The notes below the pieces were generated by a model. It worked only from the letters and a program-made list of their open reading frames with translations. It searched no databases and was not told the DNA's origin. This document shows positions 13,687 to 19,500 of a stretch of DNA of 27,230 nt, one piece after another. The translations under genes and the position numbers were made by a program. How positions within the stretch are numbered: the first letter of the stretch is position 1; each line of letters opens with the position of its first letter. The DNA is from a virus. The stretch spans positions 1 through 27,230 of IMG/VR virus record IMGVR_UViG_3300032093_000690, one strand, 5' to 3'.

Positions 13687-13856
13687 ATACTTCCCCCAAA
13701 ATTATAACTGCAAGTAAAGTTGGAATTAAAAACCTGAGTGCGCCAACCTCTAGCTGTCCATTCTATATAGAGTGTCCTATTTTGCATCCAGTTATAACTC
13801 CTGTAATGACTAAAACGCCAAACTTCTACCATGCTGGGATTTGGAGATCGGAACAT
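13683..13856 (-). CDS. tiny aromatic-rich ORF M3 (array 3), 57 aa
   Basis: Starts MFRSPNPSMVEVWRFSHYRS with TGATG over the stop of M2 and ends CSYNFGGSI with ATGA into the membrane gene. Four Trp and many Arg/Tyr/Asn. Confidence 0.62.
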   Translation of the reverse strand: MFRSPNPSMVEVWRFSHYRSYNWMQNRTLYIEWTARGWRTQVFNSNFTCSYNFGGSI

Positions 13857-14008
13857 CAAAATTTTCTCTCAACAAAATTAAATGAATAAGCTAATCCAAC
13901 TGTAAAAGTCATACTGTATGAAATGCCTCTAAACATATCAGAATTGCTTCTAAAATGCTTCCAAATTAAAATATGACTAGGGGCAGTTTGTTTGTGGAAG
14001 GTTCTCAT
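13856..14008 (-). CDS. tiny aromatic-rich ORF M2 (array 3), 50 aa
   Basis: Starts MRTFHKQTAPSHILIW in an ATGA overlap with ORF M and stops in a TGATG overlap with M3. Phe/Ser/Arg-rich, including WKHFRSN and the C-terminal AYSFNFVERKF. Both start and stop are fixed by the couplings. Confidence 0.6.
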   Translation of the reverse strand: MRTFHKQTAPSHILIWKHFRSNSDMFRGISYSMTFTVGLAYSFNFVERKF

Positions 14009-14172
14009 ATGTTGTGTTCCCAGCATCTGCTTTTATAGTCTGGTGATACAAACAACCACGAAATACTTGTTTTATAAACAAGAGCTTCACCCCAATGTCT
14101 GCTGTAGCCTAGTGTATAAAATTTTGAATACTGACGATCTGTATTCCATGAATTGCTGGATGGGTGGGTCAT
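14005..14172 (-). CDS. tiny aromatic-rich ORF M (array 3), 55 aa
   Basis: Starts MTHPSSNSWNTD in an ATGA overlap with ORF N (an ATG at 14190 lies within N). Contains LGYSRHWGEA and ends KSRCWEHNI, the typical SRCW ending. Its stop forms ATGA with M2. Confidence 0.65.
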   Translation of the reverse strand: MTHPSSNSWNTDRQYSKFYTLGYSRHWGEALVYKTSISWLFVSPDYKSRCWEHNI

Positions 14173-14351
14173 CCTCTGAAACCCCAACAAATAGAATTGA
14201 AATATAAATCCCTTGCTCTGTTATGCCAATGCCTAGACCTCCCGCATCCATTCAAATAGGCTAAAGAGCTTTGATATATAAATCTAGAAAATGGGCTTGA
14301 TGTACCGAACAGAGTTATTTTCATGCCTTCGACTGTGTGGACTGAAATCAT
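14169..14351 (-). CDS. tiny aromatic-rich ORF N (array 3), 60 aa
   Basis: The ATG at 14351 (MISVHTVEGMK) follows GGGGGATTGAG, the RBS-like end of the preceding 113-aa gene, one base after that gene's stop. Contains SPFSRF and GRSRHWHNRARD, and ends NSICWGFRG. Its stop is in an ATGA overlap with M. Confidence 0.63.
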   Translation of the reverse strand: MISVHTVEGMKITLFGTSSPFSRFIYQSSLAYLNGCGRSRHWHNRARDLYFNSICWGFRG

Positions 14352-14352
14352 C

Positions 14353-14694
14353 TCAATCCCCCTTATGCCCACCCACCAAAATTACAACCCAATACGACTT
14401 TTTCTCCGATTCAATTTCCCTATTATATGCTTTAGCTCTTGTTACGAAATGCTCAAGATGTGGTTCTAAACTTTCTGTTAGTCTGAAACTGAAAGGCTTG
14501 CCAGACTTGAGTATAATTTCAAATAAACCAGCATAAAATCCAAATTGGAAATCTGTATCAGTAGATTTGTTGCCCCATTTGAATATATCTGCAAATTCCC
14601 AAAAGGGTGATCCAGTATCAAAAAATTCTCCACTAGGAACTGGTTCAAAACTGTCATCATTAGTGGGCAAGAGATCGTCTAAGGGTATCATCAT
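14353..14694 (-). CDS. hypothetical acidic protein embedded in array 3, 113 aa
   Basis: Ordinary composition, acidic N-terminal half (MMIPLDDLLPTNDDSFEPVP) and a helical second half ending KKSYWVVILVGGHKGD. The start overlaps the stop of ORF N0 (ATGA) and the stop lies one base before ORF N. It sits inside the array like the 190-aa gene of array 4. No motif recognised. Confidence 0.68.
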   Translation of the reverse strand: MMIPLDDLLPTNDDSFEPVPSGEFFDTGSPFWEFADIFKWGNKSTDTDFQFGFYAGLFEIILKSGKPFSFRLTESLEPHLEHFVTRAKAYNREIESEKKSYWVVILVGGHKGD

Positions 14695-14852
14695 TCAATC
14701 TCCGAAACATAATACGGCAAAGTGTCCCACGCTGACATGGTTCTCAACCCCACAAAATTCCAACTGTTATGAATTCCCCAGCTTAAAAAGGAAGTTTTAT
14801 AATCCCGATCCCAACCCCGACTTCTAGCACAATAGCTTATTTTGAAAATCAT
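14691..14852 (-). CDS. tiny aromatic-rich ORF N0 (array 3), 53 aa
   Basis: Starts MIFKISYCARSRGWDRDYK just after the terminator of the upstream operon and contains SFLSWGIHNSWNF and MSAWD. Stop in ATGA overlap with the 113-aa gene. First gene of its operon; only a weak GGAT precedes the ATG, and no promoter was recognised in the 14-base gap to the terminator. Confidence 0.62.
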   Translation of the reverse strand: MIFKISYCARSRGWDRDYKTSFLSWGIHNSWNFVGLRTMSAWDTLPYYVSEIE

Positions 14853-14865
14853 AAAACAATATCCA

Positions 14866-14899
14866 AAAAGAAAAAGCGCACAAGTTTTAGCCTGTGCGC
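14866..14899 (-). terminator. rho-independent terminator
   Basis: On the minus strand GCGCACAGG, a 6-base loop and CTTGTGCGC (one G-T pair) are followed by TTTTTCTTTTT. It ends the operon that runs from array 4 through the 113-aa gene at 14927-15268 and separates it from array 3. The plus-strand side lacks a clear T-run, so it acts mainly one way. Confidence 0.88.
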
Positions 14900-14926
14900 C
14901 TTAATATATCAAGTTTTATTGGAAAG

Positions 14927-15268
14927 TCAAGCGTTATTTTGCTGAGAATCCCACAATGCAACAACGCCAATTGCTGCATTCAAAGCAGCATTAACAACCT
15001 CTTCAGGAACATCTCTATGGCGAATATGTTTGATTTTTTCATCAACATCGGGAAGTACTGCGCCTACTTGCAAATCTGCCTTATTATCCCTGAATGAAAG
15101 ATATAACTTGTATCCATACTTCGCACTTTCACCATTAGGGCTGGCTGCTAGCACAACACCACCATATGGATCAGTATAAGCGCAAACTTCACTTGTCCAC
15201 ATTCCTTTGTATTTCTTTCCTTCAGAATCTTCCGTAATTCCTAAATGCTTAATATTTTCTTCAGACAT
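14927..15268 (-). CDS. hypothetical protein, 113 aa
   Basis: Starts MSEENIKHLGITEDSEGKKY with AAAGGAG six bases upstream; an ORF extension to 15331 has no RBS. Beta-rich middle (VVLAASPNGESAKYGYKLYL) and a helical end (VPEEVVNAALNAAIGVVAL). Ordinary composition, soluble. Last gene before the terminator; it has its own strong RBS instead of the coupling used by the array upstream. No function recognised. Confidence 0.75.
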   Translation of the reverse strand: MSEENIKHLGITEDSEGKKYKGMWTSEVCAYTDPYGGVVLAASPNGESAKYGYKLYLSFRDNKADLQVGAVLPDVDEKIKHIRHRDVPEEVVNAALNAAIGVVALWDSQQNNA

Positions 15269-15315
15269 GACTTCTCCTTTAAATAAACTACTACTAATTA
15301 TATAGTATTGAAAAT

Positions 15316-15501
15316 TTATTCCCCAGTCCAATTGTGTTTTCTTTCCAATTCTTCAATTCTATTCGCTAAAGAATGAAAGGTGTCAACAACAATATCTTGC
15401 ATTCTGCCATGATGTTCTTTATGAATTTTAAACATTTGCCAAGTGAACCAAGCGTTCAGTATGAGTGAGGCGATAAAAAGTCCTATAATTATAGGGAGCA
15501 T
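15316..15501 (-). CDS. small membrane-anchored coiled protein, 61 aa
   Basis: Residues 2-20 (LPIIIGLFIASLILNAWFTW) form one membrane helix, followed by a charged helix (IEELERKHNW). The ATG at 15501 makes TGATG with the stop of array ORF L, with GAGGCGG as RBS; an upstream ATG at 15537 lies in L. Layout resembles phage spanin- or holin-like small proteins, but no lysis gene is nearby. Confidence 0.68.
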   Translation of the reverse strand: MLPIIIGLFIASLILNAWFTWQMFKIHKEHHGRMQDIVVDTFHSLANRIEELERKHNWTGE

Positions 15502-15704
15502 CACCGCCTCACATTGAATCTGTTGAAAGTAAAACAATGTTCCCTACCGCCAAAACCCAATCCATGAGCAATACTGATCCAGAAGCTTTTGCGAACATAT
15601 TGCCCATATGATGAAAGTCCAAACAAACCTGTCATGTTATAACGAAATAACCCAAATGGGCTACAGTCCATATAGAATACTGCTTGTGGTTTAGGAAATT
15701 TCAT
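15501..15704 (-). CDS. tiny aromatic-rich ORF L (array 4), 67 aa
   Basis: Starts MKFPKPQAVFYMDCSPFG in an ATGA overlap with the short ORF L', and ends FTFNRFNVRR with TGATG into the membrane gene. Gly/Phe/Arg-rich; SYGQYVRKSFW aligns loosely with the KYGSALCF stretch of ORF I. Confidence 0.62.
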   Translation of the reverse strand: MKFPKPQAVFYMDCSPFGLFRYNMTGLFGLSSYGQYVRKSFWISIAHGLGFGGREHCFTFNRFNVRR

Positions 15705-15759
15705 ATCCTATTCCCCCAGCACCTGCTATTTTGGCTCATAGTCCAGTATCTGCCTTCAG
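15701..15759. repeat. direct repeat, copy 1 (flanks the 190-aa gene)
   Basis: About 59 bases, matching 16352-16410 with three mismatches by my count. It covers the shared end of ORFs L' and C plus the junction to the next start. The two copies are 651 bases apart. Confidence 0.85.
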
Positions 15760-15796
15760 AAAAACCGGAGGAAAAGAAATCGTCAGCTCCAATCAT
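15701..15796 (-). CDS. tiny ORF L' (array 4), shortened copy of ORF C, 31 aa
   Basis: Starts MIGADDFFSSGFSEG inside the end of the 190-aa gene and ends GRYWTMSQNSRCWGNRI, identical in protein to the end of ORF C. Four of the DNA differences from C in this stretch are silent in this frame (GAC/GAT, TTT/TTC, AGT/AGC, AGA/AGG), which supports translation in this frame. It looks like a family member that lost its middle. Confidence 0.55.
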   Translation of the reverse strand: MIGADDFFSSGFSEGRYWTMSQNSRCWGNRI

Positions 15797-16355
15797 AATC
15801 ATCATCATCATCTTCTTCTTCATAAATGGGGCCACAAAAGAATTCATTATCGAAATGCCGACAATCCTGAAATGGGAGTCCCCATACTATTCCACCGGGC
15901 CAGCCACCAAAGTTTTCATTCCATGTTATCTTCCAATAATGACCTCTAAAATAAGCAAAATCATGCCAGTTTTTATTTGTAGCCCAAGATTCATGAAAAA
16001 TCGTAGAAGAGGTTGAAAACAACCTAATTCTTTCTCCCCAAGGATTTTCATGCCCACTTTCAACAAGCATCCTCAATGTTGGATTTTCATGCGGAGAATT
16101 TTTTATTTTATAAATATCAAATATTACAGACCAATCCTCGCAAACATAAAAAAGTTCAATTTCATCATATCCACCTATATGTGGACTGAATCCAGCAGGT
16201 ATATCATATAAGCTTTTTCTTGGATAAGAAAGTTCTATGTCCAACCTTAGATGTTTATCTAAAGGTTGAACTGGATATTTTTCAAAATTATTTAAACGAA
16301 TATTTATCCATTCATCATAGCTAATTTCAGAAATTCCATTGCATTTAAGTATCAT
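15783..16355 (-). CDS. hypothetical protein in array 4, 190 aa, acidic tail
   Basis: Starts MILKCNGISEISYDEW, i.e. with the Met-Ile-Leu-Lys start of the tiny ORFs, in an ATGA overlap with ORF C. The second half is Trp/Phe-rich (SWATNKNWHDFAYFRGHYW, FGGWPGGIVWGL), resembling the SWSATN stretch of array 1, and the protein ends EEEDDDDDYDWS. It could be a long relative of the tiny family or a cassette placed in the array. Flanked by 59-base direct repeats. No known domain recognised. Confidence 0.7.
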   Translation of the reverse strand: MILKCNGISEISYDEWINIRLNNFEKYPVQPLDKHLRLDIELSYPRKSLYDIPAGFSPHIGGYDEIELFYVCEDWSVIFDIYKIKNSPHENPTLRMLVESGHENPWGERIRLFSTSSTIFHESWATNKNWHDFAYFRGHYWKITWNENFGGWPGGIVWGLPFQDCRHFDNEFFCGPIYEEEDDDDDYDWS

Positions 16356-16410
16356 ATCCTATTCCCCCAGCATCTACTATTTTGGCTCATAGTCCAGTAT
16401 CTGCCTTGAG
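16352..16410. repeat. direct repeat, copy 2 (end of ORF C)
   Basis: Partner of 15701-15759. Recombination between the two would remove exactly 651 bases (the 190-aa gene plus L') and join C directly to L with the ATGA junction intact. Confidence 0.85.
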
Positions 16411-16549
16411 AAAAAGTATAGGAAAAAAAGTCATAATGTTTGAATGTACTGAGAGAAAGCTCGACAAGAGTAGTGCCCCATGAAGTAGATGAGTTATGCC
16501 CTCTGCTGAACAGGCGCATGGAGGATAGGCTGTGGATGCGAAATATCAT
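16352..16549 (-). CDS. tiny aromatic-rich ORF C (array 4), 65 aa
   Basis: Starts MIFRIHSLSSMRLFSRG in an ATGA overlap with ORF D, with AAGGAG five bases upstream. Ends GRYWTMSQNSRCWGNRI; the bases for CWGNR (TGCTGGGGGAATAGG) precede the next ATG and can act as its RBS. Clear family member with both conserved ends and the internal LFSRG motif. Confidence 0.68.
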   Translation of the reverse strand: MIFRIHSLSSMRLFSRGHNSSTSWGTTLVELSLSTFKHYDFFSYTFSQGRYWTMSQNSRCWGNRI

Positions 16550-16716
16550 CTCCTTATCTCAATCCCTCTAGACAAAAAGAACACCTCATAGTCCACATGA
16601 TAGTAGATATTTCTAGTGAAGCAACTGCAATAAAATTTTCTTTGGAAAAAAGACCTAGATCTGCTATCCGACCAGCAATGTGCTAAATCTGTTGTTTTAT
16701 ACGATGGAATGAACAT
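16546..16716 (-). CDS. tiny aromatic-rich ORF D (array 4), 56 aa
   Basis: Starts MFIPSYKTTDLAHCW with TAATG over the stop of E. Ser/Arg/Phe/Tyr-rich (SDSRSRSFFQRKFYCSCFTR), ends SRGIEIRR; the end codons AGG AGA supply the RBS for ORF C. Stop in ATGA overlap. Confidence 0.62.
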   Translation of the reverse strand: MFIPSYKTTDLAHCWSDSRSRSFFQRKFYCSCFTRNIYYHVDYEVFFLSRGIEIRR

Positions 16717-16907
16717 TAAATTTTGCCTTTCCAGCATTCACTACGGTTGCTTACAGCACTCTGAATAAATCCAAATGCTTGACAGTAATCCCATTCCCTA
16801 CGACCAATCCAACTTGTCGGAAAATTAAATGGGAATATTTTGGAGCCAATAAATGATTCGTCCCAGAAGGGTTCGCAGTAGTTCCAGCTATGGATGCGCT
16901 GGATCAT
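16716..16907 (-). CDS. tiny aromatic-rich ORF E (array 4), 63 aa
   Basis: Starts MIQRIHSWNYCEPFW in an ATGA overlap with ORF F; five Trp residues. GRREWDYCQAFGF aligns with FRPNEYCCLAFGS of ORF P in array 5, one of the few internal matches between arrays. Ends SECWKGKI; stop in TAATG overlap with D. Confidence 0.66.
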   Translation of the reverse strand: MIQRIHSWNYCEPFWDESFIGSKIFPFNFPTSWIGRREWDYCQAFGFIQSAVSNRSECWKGKI

Positions 16908-17071
16908 ATATCCCTATTCCAATTAAAAGAAAAAGTTGAACAGCGGTGAAAGCACTTGGATTGCTGCTTTCTAGCTACACACTCTGACCAGCAAAGATTC
17001 CAGTTTAAAGAAAACCAATAAATGCCATTAAAAGATTCGACTCTAGAACGACTGACATTTTTGAGGTTCAT
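16904..17071 (-). CDS. tiny aromatic-rich ORF F (array 4), 55 aa
   Basis: Starts MNLKNVSRSRVESF with AAGGAG eight bases upstream; the frame is open further upstream to 17254, but those starts lie inside F'. The 46-base gap to the F' stop is the longest inside the array. Contains WNLCWSEC and ends SFNWNRDI; stop in ATGA overlap with E. Confidence 0.6.
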   Translation of the reverse strand: MNLKNVSRSRVESFNGIYWFSLNWNLCWSECVARKQQSKCFHRCSTFSFNWNRDI

Positions 17072-17117
17072 CTGAATAGCTCCTTGAATAGCTTTTTGCC
17101 TTAAAAACAAGCGAAAT

Positions 17118-17297
17118 TCAAAAAATCCAATAGTTTTGTGAATAGCCTTGTGAATACCCATAACTCCATATTGCCTTGACACCAAATGCCCTGCGCTTTG
17201 ACAATGTACTATATTTTGTGCCAATAAAGCAATAGCTTGTATCGCTGGCATCATTCCAGCACCAACATTCTTTGTAGGAGTTAATCAGATGGATCAT
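17118..17297 (-). CDS. tiny aromatic-rich ORF F' (array 4), 59 aa
   Basis: Starts MIHLINSYKECWCW in an ATGA overlap with ORF G. Trp, Cys and Tyr-rich, with AFGVKAIWSYGYSQGYSQ and the end NYWIF. An ATG at 17351 lies in G and is rejected. Confidence 0.62.
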   Translation of the reverse strand: MIHLINSYKECWCWNDASDTSYCFIGTKYSTLSKRRAFGVKAIWSYGYSQGYSQNYWIF

Positions 17298-17500
17298 ATC
17301 CCGCTCCCCCAGCAACTCGACCAAAATCCATAGCGCAATTTCGATCTGCATTGCCTTTCAAATATCACACTCCAAAAACCCATGCTTCTGCCTACTGTAT
17401 TCCTCAGAGTGCAATATTGGAAGCGTGGAAAGCAATGGCTAATGCTGTTATCGCCACTCCAGCATCCATTGTTTGAAATAGTGTTAATTCGGATAATCAA
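17294..17500 (-). CDS. tiny aromatic-rich ORF G (array 4), 68 aa
   Basis: Starts at a TTG (MIIRINTISNNGCW) in a TTGA overlap with ORF H and with AGGAG just upstream, which fixes this unusual start. Ends FWSSCWGSGI over the G-rich junction motif; stop in ATGA overlap with F'. Confidence 0.64.
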   Translation of the reverse strand: MIIRINTISNNGCWSGDNSISHCFPRFQYCTLRNTVGRSMGFWSVIFERQCRSKLRYGFWSSCWGSGI

Positions 17501-17637
17501 AGGCTCCTCACTCGCTCTCTGCTGAACATATAACTATAATATCCACCGTTTAAACGACTGCTTACAACATCATAAAAAATGAATTGATAATTGCCTTCTG
17601 ACCAACATTTGCTGCTTCTCATACGGCAGAACATCAT
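17497..17637 (-). CDS. tiny aromatic-rich ORF H (array 4), 46 aa
   Basis: Starts MMFCRMRSSKCWSEG with TAGGAG nine bases upstream, 11 bases after the stop of ORF I. Contains NYQFIFYDVVSSR and ends YMFSRERVRSL. The ATG at 17685 lies inside I and is rejected. Confidence 0.6.
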   Translation of the reverse strand: MMFCRMRSSKCWSEGNYQFIFYDVVSSRLNGGYYSYMFSRERVRSL

Positions 17638-17648
17638 TGGAAAGTCTC

Positions 17649-17855
17649 CTAAATTTGTGTCCTTAAAGCAAATGGTCTTCCGCATGTCATCTGTCCATCG
17701 TGAAATGCATTAGACATAAATGAATTTCCTTCAAAACAAAGTGCTGACCCATATTTTCCATGAAAAGAAACTGAAGTTCCAAAAGAATCAAACAGATAAG
17801 AAAATCTTCGTAGATGTAATGTATTCATGCCATTACAGTTTCTAGTGAATATCAT
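17649..17855 (-). CDS. tiny aromatic-rich ORF I (array 4), 68 aa
   Basis: Starts MIFTRNCNGMNTLHLRRFSY one base after the stop of J (TAGCATG), behind GGGGGTGGAGAG. Contains FSYLFDSFG, KYGSALCFEGN and TCGRPFALRTQI. A more Gly/Asn-rich middle than its neighbours. Confidence 0.63.
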   Translation of the reverse strand: MIFTRNCNGMNTLHLRRFSYLFDSFGTSVSFHGKYGSALCFEGNSFMSNAFHDGQMTCGRPFALRTQI

Positions 17856-17856
17856 G

Positions 17857-18045
17857 CTAATCTCTCCACCCCCAGCACTTACTGTAGTACGACCATCTGC
17901 TTGTTAATTGGGAGGTCTTACTCAACAATATGGAATACCGATCCCTTTTGCCCACAAAATTATCTCCCCATATTACGCCTCTGGTGCCATGATGCGACCA
18001 GATTTGCCAATGAAATGATCTGGAACTGCCGAACTTATAGAACAT
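17857..18045 (-). CDS. tiny aromatic-rich ORF J (array 4), 62 aa
   Basis: Starts MFYKFGSSRSFHWQIW with TAATG over the stop of K, behind TGGGGGA. Ends YYSKCWGWRD over a GCTGGGGGTGGAGA junction. Trp/Ser/Arg-rich. Confidence 0.64.
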   Translation of the reverse strand: MFYKFGSSRSFHWQIWSHHGTRGVIWGDNFVGKRDRYSILLSKTSQLTSRWSYYSKCWGWRD

Positions 18046-18239
18046 TAGTCTATCCCCCACAAAAAAGAATCATTCTTTTGGGAGCAAGTTATATTTTTAG
18101 ACCAACAATGGGAAAATGACAATGCTGCTCTGGCTGTCATAGCTCTAGTGTCACATAGACACCAATTATTTCTCCAATTGTGACTGCCAGAATATATTTG
18201 GCTGAAGATGGCGCAGTCATGCCCGTTGATGAAAAGCAT
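18045..18239 (-). CDS. tiny aromatic-rich ORF K (array 4, first), 64 aa
   Basis: Starts MLFINGHDCAIFSQI with AAGGC upstream, downstream of an AT-rich divergent spacer; it heads the longest array operon. Contains NWRNNWCLCDTRAM, LSFSHCWSKN and the end FLWGID. Stop in TAATG overlap with J. Confidence 0.62.
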   Translation of the reverse strand: MLFINGHDCAIFSQIYSGSHNWRNNWCLCDTRAMTARAALSFSHCWSKNITCSQKNDSFLWGID

Positions 18240-18344
18240 CTTGCCTTCTTTTTTTATTTTTTATGATAAATTTTCATTATATAATCAAAGTTCGAAAATA
18301 CAATAAAATTTTGCCATAGTAGTTGGTATGTCGTAAGGAATAAT

Positions 18345-18989
18345 ATGAATGAAATAAACCAAAAAATATATGAAAATTTAGAGTTGTGGCCTGAAGATAC
18401 AGATGGCTGGGGAGGAAATGATTCTATTTTTGAAGAAATGATATCTATGTCTTTGCCTTCAGTTGTAGTAGAAATAGGTTCTTGGAAAGGCCAATCAACT
18501 ATTAACATGGGCAAAATTTTAAAAAAACTAGGATTGAAACATACCAAGATATATGCCATTGACACATGGTTAGGAGCGACAGAATTTTGGACAACACACA
18601 AGGATACTCCAGAAAGAAATCTCCATCTTAAAAATGGTTATCCTCAAATATATTATCAGTTCTTGAGTAATGTTGTTCACAATAATTTACAAGATACGAT
18701 TATTCCAATAACAAATACATCAATTACAGGCTTAAAAATATTGAAACACCATGCGATAAAGCCAGAGCTTGTTTACATAGATGCATCTCATGAAGAGGAA
18801 GATGTTTACGCAGACTTGAAGTACTCATTTGATATGGTAGAAAAAGGAATTGTTTTTGGTCATGATTATGATTGGTGTGCAGGTGTAAAAAGTGCCGTAG
18901 ACAGATTTGCAAATGAGAACAGACTAAGGCTTGAATCTAAAGCAGCTTTTTGGTTTATAAAAAAGTTGAAATATCCACAAAAAAAATAA
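18345..18989 (+). CDS. class I SAM-dependent methyltransferase (Methyltransf_24 type)
   Basis: 214 aa. SAM motif VVEIGSWKGQS (41-51), strand 2 YAIDTWLGA and the later LVYIDASHEEEDVYADL and FGHDYDW match the same Methyltransf_24 group as the gene at 4148, but the two are divergent. TAAGGA is the RBS. It stands alone between two minus operons, separated from array 4 by an AT-rich divergent spacer. Members of this group methylate sugars or small metabolites; the target here is unknown. Confidence 0.82.
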   Translation: MNEINQKIYENLELWPEDTDGWGGNDSIFEEMISMSLPSVVVEIGSWKGQSTINMGKILKKLGLKHTKIYAIDTWLGATEFWTTHKDTPERNLHLKNGYPQIYYQFLSNVVHNNLQDTIIPITNTSITGLKILKHHAIKPELVYIDASHEEEDVYADLKYSFDMVEKGIVFGHDYDWCAGVKSAVDRFANENRLRLESKAAFWFIKKLKYPQKK

Positions 18990-19026
18990 TTTTTTTATGA
19001 TCTAAAAATTTGTAGACTTATCGTGG

Positions 19027-19191
19027 TTATTTCTGGAGAGCATTTTTATGTTTCCTTTTCTCTCTATACTGTCTAATTTTGTCTTGATTATTTGCTTCCC
19101 ATATTTTTCTTTGTTCACGAAGTTTTTCTTTATTCTTAATTCGCCATGCTAACCTTGCTTCTTCTCTTCTGATTCTACTTTTATATGGCAT
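19027..19191 (-). CDS. small very basic helical protein, 54 aa
   Basis: Starts MPYKSRIRREEARLAWRIKN with TAATG over the preceding stop and GGAG upstream. Almost entirely Lys/Arg/Glu helix (KEKLREQRKIW). Could bind nucleic acid, from charge only. Last gene of the long minus operon; the AT-rich spacer after it has no convincing terminator. Confidence 0.65.
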   Translation of the reverse strand: MPYKSRIRREEARLAWRIKNKEKLREQRKIWEANNQDKIRQYREKRKHKNALQK

Positions 19192-19307
19192 TACTTCTCC
19201 CTTCTTTTAATTTTTCCACAACTAATGTCACAACACAAGAAATAAAGCTGTGACATAACAAATGTCACAGCTACACCTGTCCAAAATCCATCCCAATAAC
19301 TAGACAT
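19191..19307 (-). CDS. small single-pass membrane protein, 38 aa
   Basis: Reads MSSYWDGFWTGVAVTFVMSQ with a hydrophobic segment to about residue 25, then Cys residues and a KIKRREK tail. Its ATG lies eight bases inside the preceding gene's end and its stop makes TAATG with the next start. It contains an 11-bp perfect hairpin. Supported mainly by the couplings. Confidence 0.5.
   Translation of the reverse strand: MSSYWDGFWTGVAVTFVMSQLYFLCCDISCGKIKRREK
19246..19272. promoter_or_regulatory. perfect 11-bp hairpin (AGCTGTGACAT)
   Basis: AGCTGTGACAT, five-base loop, ATGTCACAGCT; a third ATGTCACA lies at 19224-19231. On the minus strand it is followed by TTTATTTCTT, so it could be a leaky terminator, an RNA processing site or an operator. 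It lies inside the predicted 38-aa gene. Confidence 0.5.
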
Positions 19308-19458
19308 TACGGTCACTCACAGGATTGCATGCAATACTATTAAATATATTTTTCATTTCTGTTGTCATAGAATCATACCCTAAATTAGATAGATGCCGGT
19401 TTGAATGCAGGTGTTTTATAATGTCTTCCATAATTTTTTCTTCTAATGACTTGTCCAT
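19300..19458 (-). CDS. small helical protein, 52 aa
   Basis: GGAG seven bases before the ATG. Starts MDKSLEEKIMEDIIKHLHSN; acidic helical first half, then NLGYDSMTTEMKNIF. Ordinary composition and no motif recognised. It overlaps the next gene by eight bases. Confidence 0.65.
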   Translation of the reverse strand: MDKSLEEKIMEDIIKHLHSNRHLSNLGYDSMTTEMKNIFNSIACNPVSDRNV

Positions 19459-19500
19459 GTTCTACTCCAAATGCGAAAAAAACTATGAATCCAATTCGAA

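Noticed and set aside
13677-14827. Plus-strand ORFs across array 3
   Set aside because: They stop and start without relation to each other, while the minus strand gives an unbroken coupled chain.
15501-18239. CRISPR or other regular repeat-spacer array
   Set aside because: Unit spacing is about 190-205 bases with a short degenerate junction motif and long open frames; there is no conserved 25-40-base repeat.
15501-18239. Diversity-generating retroelement variable repeats
   Set aside because: No reverse transcriptase or template repeat is visible in the window, and differences are not limited to adenine positions. The idea cannot be excluded for the rest of the genome.
15501-18239. One large gene shattered by sequencing indels
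   Set aside because: Units have similar lengths and regularly begin with ATG at the previous stop, often with an RBS; random indels would not create this. Neighbouring genes are intact.
18989-19026. A/T-rich inverted run as terminator
   Set aside because: Only an A-run and a T-run; no GC stem. Not enough to call.
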